The translations under genes were made by a program, and so were the position numbers. From Prolixibacteraceae bacterium (lineage in GTDB: Bacteria > Bacteroidota > Bacteroidia > Bacteroidales > Prolixibacteraceae), in contig DPCJ01000097.1 of NCBI GenBank assembly GCA_003516705.1, positions 1 to 8,500 of the forward strand: a stretch of 8,500 bases of DNA. The letters run 5' to 3'. Below are positions 1 to 6,646 of the stretch, piece after piece (the stretch's first letter is position 1; every line of letters begins with the position of its first letter). Below the pieces are notes generated by a model, which ran no database searches, had not been told where the DNA came from, and saw only the letters and a program-made list of their open reading frames with translations.

Positions 1-892
1 CGGCACTTTCCTTGAAAACATGTAATACTTTATCGCCGGATTTGTTTATTTCCCAAATTCCCTGCCCATCAATACCCATTAAAAGGGTTGAATCAGAATT
101 TTCCTCAATGGCAAGAATTGGTTGTTTCGGAATATTTGACTGTAAAACCTGTATAAACACCCCTGAATTTAAACTAAAACTATATAAGCCATTTGACAGG
201 GTTCCTATCCAAAGTTTGTTTTGATTTTCGTCAAAACAAATTGATGATACTGCAAACGATTCTGTTTGTTTATTTTGAAAAATTGTTTTGCTCTGATGCG
301 TTTGAATATCAAATTGTCTGATACTTTCGCAGCACGTAATTAACAAATGCCTGTTATTAAACCAGGTTAATGTATATCTTTCATTTGTTTCAATATCTAT
401 TCTCTCCAATTCCCCATTATGGAGTTTAAACAAGCCTGTACTCAACGCAATCCAGAAATCATTATTTACGTCTGTCAATAATCCAAAAACATCAAAATTT
501 TTATTATCAAAGTGTTTATTTAAATTTAAAACCAGTTCGAATTTATCGCTAACCGGATTGTATTGAAAAATCTGACCATTATTAGTGTATGCTGTAAGTT
601 TTGAGTTCTCGAAAATAAGCCAAACCATCAATACTCCTTCTGTTTCGTACGGAAGCTGATAAATGCGGTAATCATCATCAGTAAGTCTTAAAATTCCGGT
701 TTTTGATGAGGCCCAGATAAACCCATTGTCATCTTTGCACACCGAATTTGTAACTCTGACAGAAATGCCAAACAAAGAGTTCACACTGTTGAATTTCACT
801 GCTAAAGCATTGAAAAAAAACACAATAAAAACAAATAAAAGCATCGTGTGCCTTAAAAAAACAGACATGTATTTCTTTGTCTGGTTAAGCAT
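1..892 (-). CDS. Reg_prop beta-propeller sensor protein, N-terminal part (runs off left edge)
   Basis: The frame read leftwards from the ATG at 892-890 stays open for 297 codons to the window edge, so the C-terminus is missing. Residues about 15-31 form a hydrophobic segment (LLFVFIVFFFNALA) that looks like a signal peptide or membrane anchor. After it come several blades of the two-component-regulator propeller type: NGFIWASSKTGILRL at 56-70, NNDFWIALSTGLFKL at 143-157, NKLWIGTLSNGLYSF at 225-239 and a weaker LLMGIDGQGIWEI at 270-282. In known Bacteroidota families such propellers form the periplasmic ligand-sensing half of sensor kinases or hybrid two-component systems, often tuned to glycans; the kinase or output part here would lie outside the window. 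The start is favoured by AAGG five bases upstream; in-frame ATGs at 868 and 844 would still leave the hydrophobic stretch mostly intact. Output type (hybrid kinase, plain kinase or LuxR/AraC fusion) cannot be told. Confidence 0.82.
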   Translation of the reverse strand, partial: MLNQTKKYMSVFLRHTMLLFVFIVFFFNALAVKFNSVNSLFGISVRVTNSVCKDDNGFIWASSKTGILRLTDDDYRIYQLPYETEGVLMVWLIFENSKLTAYTNNGQIFQYNPVSDKFELVLNLNKHFDNKNFDVFGLLTDVNNDFWIALSTGLFKLHNGELERIDIETNERYTLTWFNNRHLLITCCESIRQFDIQTHQSKTIFQNKQTESFAVSSICFDENQNKLWIGTLSNGLYSFSLNSGVFIQVLQSNIPKQPILAIEENSDSTLLMGIDGQGIWEINKSGDKVLHVFKESA

Positions 893-1122
893 TTTTCCTT
901 TTTACAATTTTGAAATCATCCATCTTTTAAAGCCAAGAAAATACTGTTTTCAAAATTGAGTAAAAATTCCGGTTTATAAAACTTATTTGTTTAGCTCATT
1001 AACTATCTCAATAAAGATTATCACATTAACAGCAATTTAACACCTAAAAATAAACCTATTACCAGAATGTCGCGTGGATTATTTTTTTTGAAGTGATTTG
1101 CAAATGAATGCCGAGAAAATTT

Positions 1123-1157
1123 AAAAATCCGGTAATTTTTTGATTTACCGGATTTTT
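1123..1157 (-). terminator. Rho-independent terminator after tRNA-Val
   Basis: A perfect 13-bp inverted repeat (AAAAATCCGGTAA and its complement) surrounds a 9-nt loop. Read on the minus strand it ends in a short T run and lies about 23 bp past the tRNA 3' end. The core is only moderately GC-rich. The 230 bp between this hairpin and the sensor start (893-1122) hold nothing else that I can identify; no exact TAnnTTTG element is present there on the minus strand. Confidence 0.7.
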
Positions 1158-1179
1158 AATTGACTTGTGTCTGAAAATG

Positions 1180-1254
1180 TGGGCTGTACTGGATTCGAAC
1201 CAGTGACCCCTACCCTGTCAAGGTAATGCTCTAAACCAACTGAGCTAACAGCCC
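1180..1254 (-). tRNA. tRNA-Val (anticodon GAC)
   Basis: The minus strand folds into a complete cloverleaf. The acceptor stem GGGCTGT/ACAGCCC is perfect. The D stem is GCTC/GAGC. The anticodon stem TTACC/GGTAG closes the loop TTGACAG with GAC at positions 34-36, which reads valine GUC and GUU codons. The T arm is ACTGG-TTCGAAT-CCAGT. The discriminator base is A at 1180, and no CCA is encoded, so CCA would be added after transcription. The anticodon must not be confused with GUC (aspartate). The gene stands alone between a terminator upstream and one downstream. Confidence 0.96.
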
Positions 1255-1263
1255 TTCTTTCGG

Positions 1264-1271
1264 CAAAAATA
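1264..1271 (-). promoter_or_regulatory. -7 promoter element for tRNA-Val
   Basis: The minus strand reads TATTTTTG, an exact match to the Bacteroidota -7 consensus TAnnTTTG, ending 9 bases before the tRNA 5' end. This would give a very short leader. No TTG stands at the expected -33 place, because that stretch (about 1289-1294) is inside the hairpin of the upstream terminator. The call rests on the -7 match and the spacing alone. Confidence 0.5.
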
Positions 1272-1279
1272 ACAAAAAC

Positions 1280-1308
1280 AAAAAAGGCACAGTGCTGTGC
1301 CTTTTTTT
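1280..1308 (-). terminator. Terminator of the purine permease operon
   Basis: The stem GGCACA/TGTGCC with loop GTGC (or a 7-bp stem with a 2-nt loop) spans 1286-1301. It has A's on one side and T's on the other, so on the minus strand it is a hairpin followed by TTTTTT. It begins about 25 bp past the permease stop codon. The flanking tracts would let it work in both directions. Confidence 0.88.
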
Positions 1309-1333
1309 ATTTCATATCAAAAACGCAATTATT

Positions 1334-2635
1334 CTACATTAAAAATTTAAGCAGGAAAAGTATCGCAAGAATGATAGTAACAATCGAAATATCTTTGAAT
1401 TTACCTGTCAATACTTTCAGAATTACAAATGACAATACTCCAAATAAAATACCTTCTGATATTGAATAGGTTAAAGGCATCATAACAATAGTCAGGAATG
1501 CAGGAATTGACTCAGTAAAATCATCAAAATCGATGTTTTTTACCGGGGTCATCATCATTGCACCAACAAGTATTAAAGCAGGAGCAGTTGCTGCACCCGG
1601 AATCATCAGAAAGATTGGCGAAAGAAAAAGTGCCAGCAACATGAGTCCGGCTACGGTAAGGGAAGTAAGACCTGTGCGTCCGCCTTCGCTAACACCGGCA
1701 GCACTTTCAACATAAGTGGTTACGGTTGATGTTCCCAACATGGCGCCAACAGTAGTACCAACCGCATCGGCCATGAGTGCTTGTTTTACTCGTGGTACAC
1801 GACCCTCTTTATCGAGCATATTGGCTTTTGATGAAACCCCGATTAAAGTACCCACTGTATCAAACATATCAACAAAAAGGAATGTAAATGTTATAAGCAA
1901 CATATCCATCGTAAATATTTCAGTCCATTCGAATTTCATAAAAATCGGACTTAATGACGGAGGTGTAAGATTAAAACTTTCGGGCAAATGAGTTACGCCA
2001 ACCGGCAATCCGATAACAGCTCCAATCAGGATTCCGTATAAAAGAGCGCCTTTCACTTTAAGGGCGAGTAAAACGCCTGTAATCACGAGGGTTACCAGTG
2101 CAACTGCAGCGCCTGCATTTTCAGTAAGGTTGGTCACATCGCCAAGTGTTACAAAAGTTGCCGGGCTACTTACAATGATACCTGCATTTTTTAATCCGAT
2201 GAACGCGATAAACAACCCGATACCCACCGAAATGGCGTGTTTCATATTCATCGGTATTGAATTCACAATCATTTCACGAATGTTAAACGCAGTTAAAGCG
2301 ATGAAAATCAAACCTTCGATAAAAACTGCTGTGAGTGCAAATTGCCATGAATGGCCCATCCCCAGTACAACTGTAAATGCAAAAAATGCATTGAGTCCCA
2401 TTCCGGGTGCAAGAGCAAAAGGAAGTTTTGCATACAAAGCCATAACCAGCGTGGCAATCAAAGCAGAAAGAGTAGTGGCCGTAAAAACAGCCCCTTTATC
2501 CATTCCGGTGGCACTTAAAATATCGGGATTCACGGCCAGAATATAGGCCATGGTCATAAATGTTGTTAACCCTGCCAGAACCTCTGTTTTTACGGTGGTT
2601 TTATTCCCCGTAAGGTTGAAAAATTTTTCTAACAT
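1334..2635 (-). CDS. NCS2-family purine (adenine/guanine/hypoxanthine) permease, AzgA/PbuG type
   Basis: This 433-residue integral membrane protein matches the AzgA/GhxP/PbuG branch of the NCS2 nucleobase transporters in length and motifs. FALAPGMGLNAFF lies at 73-85, FVDMFDTVGTL at 254-264 with the acidic residues expected in the substrate-contact helix, and GTSTVTTYVESAAGV at 301-315 with E310. Many hydrophobic segments run through the whole length, in line with the 14-helix fold known for the family. Members take up purine bases by proton symport across the inner membrane; which purine is preferred cannot be read here. The gene is second in an operon, 18 bp after a Tsx-like outer-membrane channel gene, which supports a role in purine salvage. 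No clear Shine-Dalgarno stands before the ATG; the gap is AT-rich and contains a small palindrome. It is intact, with a terminator just after the stop. Confidence 0.93.
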   Translation of the reverse strand: MLEKFFNLTGNKTTVKTEVLAGLTTFMTMAYILAVNPDILSATGMDKGAVFTATTLSALIATLVMALYAKLPFALAPGMGLNAFFAFTVVLGMGHSWQFALTAVFIEGLIFIALTAFNIREMIVNSIPMNMKHAISVGIGLFIAFIGLKNAGIIVSSPATFVTLGDVTNLTENAGAAVALVTLVITGVLLALKVKGALLYGILIGAVIGLPVGVTHLPESFNLTPPSLSPIFMKFEWTEIFTMDMLLITFTFLFVDMFDTVGTLIGVSSKANMLDKEGRVPRVKQALMADAVGTTVGAMLGTSTVTTYVESAAGVSEGGRTGLTSLTVAGLMLLALFLSPIFLMIPGAATAPALILVGAMMMTPVKNIDFDDFTESIPAFLTIVMMPLTYSISEGILFGVLSFVILKVLTGKFKDISIVTIILAILFLLKFLM

Positions 2636-2636
2636 A

Positions 2637-2651
2637 ATTAATCCGATTAAT
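2637..2651. repeat. 15-bp palindrome between channel and permease genes
   Basis: ATTAATC-C-GATTAAT is a perfect 7-bp inverted repeat around one base. It fills most of the 18-bp gap between the two operon genes and sits where a ribosome binding site would be. It may be chance in AT-rich DNA, or a weak mRNA or operator element. Confidence 0.45.
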
Positions 2652-2653
2652 GG

Positions 2654-3343
2654 TTAAAATGTCCATTTGGCACCGAGTGTCGGCATTGTATTAAAACCTT
2701 CCATTCCAGCAAAATTATAGCTGAGTTCAACTTCTCCTCCTACAGCAAAATGAGAGCATATGTTATACCATAACTGTGGTTCACTTAAAAAAGTAAATTC
2801 AGCATCGGTTTTACTATCAAAATTGAAATCTGAGTCTTCTTTCCAGAAATCGGCAAAACCTGTGAAGGCCATTTTCCCTTTGGCAAAATTTACATACCAA
2901 ACACCAGTTAACTGAAACGAATGTTGTTTTTTCTGAATCTCTTTATAAAGCACTTTTAACGAGAACCCTTTTGAAAAATCTTTGGCATTTACCGAATAAT
3001 CGATACCACCAAGCCAGGCATTGTTTACCGAATAAAAACCGTTTACATTGGCTATTTTTCCAAATCCACCATTGTACTCACCATGAATTCCGATGGGCGA
3101 CTTTTTAATTGTCATCACTCTTGCAATTTCAAAATAGGCGTTGCTCATAAAATCATGGCCTGGAATTCCATAATCAAAATCGATAAAGAAAAATGTATTA
3201 CCCATCTTATCGGGTTTGAACATTTCAACCGTGGTGGTTACAAACTTCCGGTCTTTCCCGAAATCGTAGTGAAGCTGAACGTTTTGGGCACTGATGGCTG
3301 TTGCAAAAGCAATCATTGTAAAAAACAGCAGAATTTTTTTCAT
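2654..3343 (-). CDS. DUF5020 / Tsx-like outer-membrane channel protein
   Basis: This 229-residue protein starts with a clean signal peptide (MKKILLFFTMIAFATAISAQ, cut probable near residue 19-20). The rest alternates hydrophobic and polar residues in beta-strand fashion, is rich in aromatic residues, and ends in the short strand LGAKWTF with a terminal phenylalanine, as outer-membrane beta-barrels do. The opening NVQLHYDFGKDRKFVTTTVEMF and the GNTFFFIDFDYG segment resemble the DUF5020 family, which belongs with nucleoside-specific channels such as Tsx and OmpK. The likely role is passive entry of nucleosides or bases through the outer membrane. It is the first gene of an operon with the NCS2 purine permease, which fits that role. 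A promoter lies just upstream. The Tsx relation is recalled from the family and not computed here. Confidence 0.82.
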   Translation of the reverse strand: MKKILLFFTMIAFATAISAQNVQLHYDFGKDRKFVTTTVEMFKPDKMGNTFFFIDFDYGIPGHDFMSNAYFEIARVMTIKKSPIGIHGEYNGGFGKIANVNGFYSVNNAWLGGIDYSVNAKDFSKGFSLKVLYKEIQKKQHSFQLTGVWYVNFAKGKMAFTGFADFWKEDSDFNFDSKTDAEFTFLSEPQLWYNICSHFAVGGEVELSYNFAGMEGFNTMPTLGAKWTF

Positions 3344-3371
3344 ATGATTTGATTTAATTTAAGTTAAGCTC

Positions 3372-3406
3372 CAAAAATATACAATACAGTTATTGCGCCT
3401 ACCCAA
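3372..3406 (-). promoter_or_regulatory. Promoter of the channel-permease operon
   Basis: On the minus strand TATTTTTG (3379-3372) matches the Bacteroidota -7 consensus TAnnTTTG exactly. A TTG (3406-3404) lies 24 bp upstream, slightly longer than the usual spacing. The -7 box ends 28 bp before the channel gene's ATG, so the leader would be only about 20 nt, too short for a purine riboswitch. Confidence 0.6.
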
Positions 3407-3445
3407 TGTTTATAGATTGTTTATAAAATACTGCTTACACATTGG
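3403..3445. promoter_or_regulatory. Possible regulator site: phased direct repeats plus inverted arms
   Basis: Two copies of TGTTTATA (3407-3414 and 3418-3425; TATAAACA on the gene strand) are spaced 11 bp start to start, about one DNA turn, and abut the -33 TTG. The block is framed by CCAATGT (3403-3409) and its complement ACATTGG (3439-3445). The geometry resembles an activator or repressor site, but the region is AT-rich and no binding family is recognised. Confidence 0.35.
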
Positions 3446-3448
3446 AAC

Positions 3449-3487
3449 TAAAAAAAGAACCCCGGTCAGGACGACCGGGGATTATTT
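3449..3487 (-). terminator. Strong hairpin terminator after DUF2461 gene
   Basis: CCCCGGTC (3460-3467) and GACCGGGG (3473-3480) form an 8-bp GC-rich stem with a 5-nt loop. On the minus strand it is followed by a T-rich run. It sits about 90 bp past the DUF2461 stop codon. T's on the other side would also allow termination of plus-strand transcripts, and it insulates the channel-permease promoter. Confidence 0.85.
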
Positions 3488-3567
3488 TTTGAAATGGGAA
3501 GATAAAAAATATGGGTCTTATAAATATAAGTTCTGAAAACCCCGGTAAGGTAACCCCAAAAACCAAA

Positions 3568-4221
3568 CTATTTTTGCATTGCAGTATTTAAAAATACATT
3601 TACCTTGTATAACTTTCTGTATGATTGAACAATATTCTCTATAAAGTTTTCGCCTAAAACTTCATCATCGCTCAATTTATGTGTAAATGCAAACGATTTG
3701 TATTTTAACACCTCAATAAATTCATGGTCCAAAGCAAATCCTTTGGGTGCAGTCTTTAACTTGTCATCAAACATTTCATGGTAAACTGCTTTAAAATCGG
3801 GGTCATTAATTATCGAAGAAAATTCATCTCCATTTTCGGCAATGAAATTCCTTATGTTTTTCAGCGTGTCGTTATCGGGCATATAAATTCCGCCTCCGGC
3901 AAAACTTGCTTCTGGCTCAATATGAATGTAATATCCTGCAAAAACAGCCTTTTTGCCCCCTTTTGCAATGTAACTTCCAAAGTTGGTTTTATATGGACTT
4001 TTATCATGCGAAAACCTGACATCCCTGAAAATTCTGAAAAGACAATCGGATGGATTTAATGCAGGAATTGTATTATCAAATTTCCTGATTTCATTTATCA
4101 GCACATCGGTTAAAAACAAAATCTTTCCTTTGCTTTCATCGTACCATTTTTTGTTGGTTTGAAACCATTCGCGGTTATTATTCTTCGCCAATTCTTTTAA
4201 AAACAACATCACATTTTCCAT
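3568..4221 (-). CDS. DUF2461 family protein (TIGR02453)
   Basis: This 217-residue protein carries the marks of the DUF2461 family: NNNREWF at 14-20, the long signature FRIFRDVRFSHDKSPYKTNFG at about 62-82, and YYIHIEP...GGGIYMP at 98-115. Its length is near the family norm. The biochemical role of the family is not established; no signal peptide or membrane helix is visible, so it is probably cytoplasmic. The frame stays open upstream to an ATG at 4503, but that would overlap the divergent ispD gene by over 200 bp and add residues unlike the family. The ATG at 4221 puts NNNREWF at the usual distance and has AGG close before it; an ATG at 4209 is the alternative. It is divergent from ispD with 58 bp between starts. 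Confidence 0.9.
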   Translation of the reverse strand: MENVMLFLKELAKNNNREWFQTNKKWYDESKGKILFLTDVLINEIRKFDNTIPALNPSDCLFRIFRDVRFSHDKSPYKTNFGSYIAKGGKKAVFAGYYIHIEPEASFAGGGIYMPDNDTLKNIRNFIAENGDEFSSIINDPDFKAVYHEMFDDKLKTAPKGFALDHEFIEVLKYKSFAFTHKLSDDEVLGENFIENIVQSYRKLYKVNVFLNTAMQK

Positions 4222-4279
4222 CACCTGTTTTTTTAAATTATTTTTACCCGGTTTGATTGCAGTTACAATAACCAAAAGT

Positions 4280-4948
4280 ATGAAAAAGTTTGCTTTGATA
4301 GTTGCCGGTGGGAGCGGAACCCGCATGAAAAGCGATGTTCCAAAACAATTTATAGAAATCGCAGGCTTACCTGTGATTATGCATACCATAAACACATTTG
4401 AAAAGTTCGAACCTGAATTTGAGTTTATTTTAGTTCTGCCTGAGTCACAAATTTCAAACTGGCATCTTCTCTGTAAAAAACATCTTTTCAATATTAAACA
4501 CAAAATTGCATTTGGCGGTGCAACCCGCTTTTATTCAGTAAAAAACGGACTTAATCTGATTGAAGACGAAGGGATTGTGTTTATTCACGATGCCGTGCGA
4601 CCACTTGTTTCTGATGCCACAATTCAAAACTGTCTTGATTGTGCAATAACCAAAGGGAATGCACTTCCGGTAATTTCGGTAACCGACTCCGCAAGAATTG
4701 TTGATGGCGATAAAAATCGGCCAGCCGACCGTTCTCAGATTTACCTGGTTCAAACGCCGCAAACATTTCAGACTTCGCTTATTAAAAATGCGTATCAGAT
4801 TACGCGGACTGACAACTTTACCGACGATGCCACTGTTTTGGAGAGTACGGGCGCAACAATTAACCTGGTTGAAGGGAATCGTGAAAACATAAAAATCACC
4901 ACTCCTGCCGACCTTATCATCGCTGAAGCATTTTTTAAAATGAAGTGA
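4280..4948 (+). CDS. ispD: 2-C-methyl-D-erythritol 4-phosphate cytidylyltransferase
   Basis: IspD joins CTP and MEP to give CDP-methylerythritol, the third step of the non-mevalonate isoprenoid route in the cytoplasm. The 222-residue protein has the nucleotide-binding loop IVAGGSGTRM at 7-16 with R15, then PKQF with K22. Further family segments are GGATRFYSV at 79-87, FIHDAVRPLVS at 101-111, VTDSARIV at 134-141, R151 in ADRSQIYLVQTPQTF, and NIKITTPADL with K205. By eye, R15, K22, R151 and K205 line up with known E. coli catalytic or binding residues, while the E. coli Thr140 position appears to be Ser137. The ATG at 4280 is preferred over 4253 because family members begin right at this MKKFALIVAGG-like motif; no clear ribosome site helps. 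TarI-type cytidylyltransferases are the nearest alternative. Confidence 0.93.
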   Translation: MKKFALIVAGGSGTRMKSDVPKQFIEIAGLPVIMHTINTFEKFEPEFEFILVLPESQISNWHLLCKKHLFNIKHKIAFGGATRFYSVKNGLNLIEDEGIVFIHDAVRPLVSDATIQNCLDCAITKGNALPVISVTDSARIVDGDKNRPADRSQIYLVQTPQTFQTSLIKNAYQITRTDNFTDDATVLESTGATINLVEGNRENIKITTPADLIIAEAFFKMK

Positions 4949-4956
4949 ATTCGGGC

Positions 4957-6411
4957 TTATTTCTTTTCTTTCTGGTAAATCGACTTCAATTCATAAATAT
5001 CCAACTTGTCAATTCCAAGCTCTCCGCCGATTGTATATAAAATCATATCTTCTCCTTCTCCCGGTGTAAAACAATTTGAGATTACTGTTTGCCCGTCGTT
5101 GGCAAATATTTCGATTGATGAACGGTCGATGAGAATTTCAAGTTTGATTTTGTTATCAACGGGGACAACCGGCACTGAACTGTTTAAAACTGTTAGCAAT
5201 CCGCGCTTTACGTTATATTGAATTTCAGTACCCGAAATCTTTTTCCCATGTCTGACCAAAAATCCAAAATTATCGGCAGTTTTAAGGTCAAATTCTCCAA
5301 CAATGCGGAAACAATCCCCTTTTACACTTTTTGTTTTATTTTCGTTAATCCCCGGAATCAGAATTTTATTCTCCCAGCTGTGATGTTTTTCCTGCAATGA
5401 TTCAATTTCTTTTACCGGTTTTCGAACAAGTTTATATCCGAAGCTGAATTTTGTAAGCGATATTTCGCATGGAATCGACATTTGTCCGTTAAAAGGCATT
5501 CCCGGAAACTCTCCTCCCTTCATCCAGGCAATCTGAATTGTCCGTCCATCCGATGCAGGGATGTTACTCCAGGTTTGAGTGGCATAATAATTAGTTCCCA
5601 TATCGCTTTTAATTTTTGCTGATTCCGGCGTAAACTCTTCGCCATTAAAAGCTCCAATAAAATAACTTCCATCGCCATCAAAAAGTAACCATTTAAATTC
5701 ATCCGGACGGTTGGTAACCTTGAGTTTCACCAGGTCAGGACATTCAAAAAAACCATTGATGTGGCTTTTCCATTGCCAGTCGATCAGATTTTCTGAAGTA
5801 TAAAAAGAAACACCCTTGCTTTTTTCGTCTTCGGTTTGTTTGCGGTAAAGAACCATAACCCATTTTTGTGTCTCCTCGTGCCAGATTACTTTCGGATCCC
5901 GGGCATCGTCCTTTTCATCAAATGGAATTACCGGATTGCTTTCCCATTTTATCCAGGTACGCCCCTTATCAGTACTGTAAGCTACTCTTTGCCCGCATTT
6001 CTGACTTGTATAAAAGGCAACCAATGTTTTCACATCACCATCCTGTTTTTTTAGCAAATTATGTTCATCAACGATGGCTGATCCTGAAAATGCTGTACAT
6101 AATTCTTTGTCTTTCGAATCATTATCAGGGTAAAGCGCAACAGGCAAATGTTCCCAGTGAAACAGGTCATTACTTACCGCATGACCCCAGTGCATAAATC
6201 CCCACTCATTGCCATTTGGGTTGTATTGATAGAATAAATGGTACTCTCCATCATAATAAACAAGGCCATTCGGGTCGTTATGCCAGTTCTTTTCAGGCGT
6301 AAAATGAAATTGAGGCCTGAATTTCTCGTTGAATTTTTCCTCTTCCTTGTCACGCGCATTCAGCTTAAACACAAGTAATACAGCGAGAAAACCTGTTAAT
6401 AAAAATCTCAT
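4957..6411 (-). CDS. Secreted glycoside hydrolase family 32 beta-fructosidase (invertase/levanase/inulinase type)
   Basis: GH32 enzymes release fructose from sucrose, levan or inulin with retention. This 484-residue protein has an N-terminal hydrophobic signal (MRFLLTGFLAVLLVF, cut perhaps near residue 19) without a lipobox cysteine, so it is likely periplasmic or exported. The three catalytic signatures are intact: WHNDPNG at 43-49 with nucleophile D46, ARDPK at 170-174 with transition-state stabiliser D172, and ECPD at 223-226 with acid/base E223. YYATQTW at 275-281 and FNGQMSIPCEISL at 307-319 close the five-bladed propeller domain. The C-terminal beta-sandwich has the family's DRSSIEIFANDG at 429-440. 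Levan versus inulin versus sucrose preference cannot be told. It converges on ispD with 8 bp between stops, leaving no room for a separate terminator. No SusC/SusD or fructokinase gene lies beside it in the window. Confidence 0.95.
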   Translation of the reverse strand: MRFLLTGFLAVLLVFKLNARDKEEEKFNEKFRPQFHFTPEKNWHNDPNGLVYYDGEYHLFYQYNPNGNEWGFMHWGHAVSNDLFHWEHLPVALYPDNDSKDKELCTAFSGSAIVDEHNLLKKQDGDVKTLVAFYTSQKCGQRVAYSTDKGRTWIKWESNPVIPFDEKDDARDPKVIWHEETQKWVMVLYRKQTEDEKSKGVSFYTSENLIDWQWKSHINGFFECPDLVKLKVTNRPDEFKWLLFDGDGSYFIGAFNGEEFTPESAKIKSDMGTNYYATQTWSNIPASDGRTIQIAWMKGGEFPGMPFNGQMSIPCEISLTKFSFGYKLVRKPVKEIESLQEKHHSWENKILIPGINENKTKSVKGDCFRIVGEFDLKTADNFGFLVRHGKKISGTEIQYNVKRGLLTVLNSSVPVVPVDNKIKLEILIDRSSIEIFANDGQTVISNCFTPGEGEDMILYTIGGELGIDKLDIYELKSIYQKEKK

Positions 6412-6437
6412 AAGTTTTAATTTAATAAAATATTTTT

Positions 6438-6465
6438 CAAAACTAAACTATAAAAAAGCTTGCAA
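6438..6465 (-). promoter_or_regulatory. Promoter of the GH32 gene
   Basis: On the minus strand TTG (6465-6463), 17 bp, then TAGTTTTG (6445-6438) match the Bacteroidota -33/-7 pattern, with an exact TAnnTTTG. The -7 box ends 26 bp before the GH32 ATG, giving a leader of about 20 nt. Confidence 0.65.
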
Positions 6466-6493
6466 TAAAAAAATATTATTACTACGTTTGAAC

Positions 6494-6504
6494 TTTACAA
6501 ACCC
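6494..6504. repeat. TTTACAAACCC repeat, copy 1
   Basis: This 11-bp copy (13 bp, ACTTTACAAACCC, shared with copy 3) lies 28 bp upstream of the -33 box of the GH32 promoter. It reads GGGTTTGTAAA on the GH32 strand. The place would suit an activator site. Confidence 0.5.
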
Positions 6505-6646
6505 ATAAATTAAAACTGTCATAAGGCAGGCGCTTTGGTTACCTTAATTTGGTGACGCATTTTTAAGGATCCAAAGGACATATTTTTTAGAATTTTGAAT
6601 TGAGGCAGAGGACTCAGTTTACGTGCTGTGAAATGGTACAGGTATT

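Noticed and set aside
726..959. 77-codon plus-strand frame near the sensor start
   Set aside because: It overlaps the start and signal region of the minus-strand sensor, which has a ribosome site and propeller motifs; no independent support.
2130..2546. 138-codon plus-strand frame antisense to the permease
   Set aside because: It mirrors a well-conserved NCS2 membrane protein; its composition follows from the complementary strand.
3344..3400. Purine riboswitch before the channel-permease operon
   Set aside because: The predicted leader is only about 20 nt, and no three-stem purine aptamer core can be drawn.
3538..3560. Second terminator at CCCCGGTAAGGTAACCCC
   Set aside because: It repeats the CCCCGGT word of the nearby terminator but the halves do not pair into a stable stem and no T run follows.
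4253..4279. Longer ispD start at 4253
   Set aside because: It adds MIAVTITKS before the normal IspD beginning; family proteins start at the MKKFALIVAGG-like segment.
4222..4503. N-terminal extension of the DUF2461 frame to an ATG at 4503
   Set aside because: It would overlap the divergent ispD gene by more than 200 bp, and the added residues do not look like the family, which begins near the NNNREWF motif.
5868..6197. 109-codon plus-strand frame antisense to GH32
   Set aside because: The opposite strand encodes intact GH32 with all catalytic motifs; the plus-strand product has no domain-like features and is explained as a shadow.
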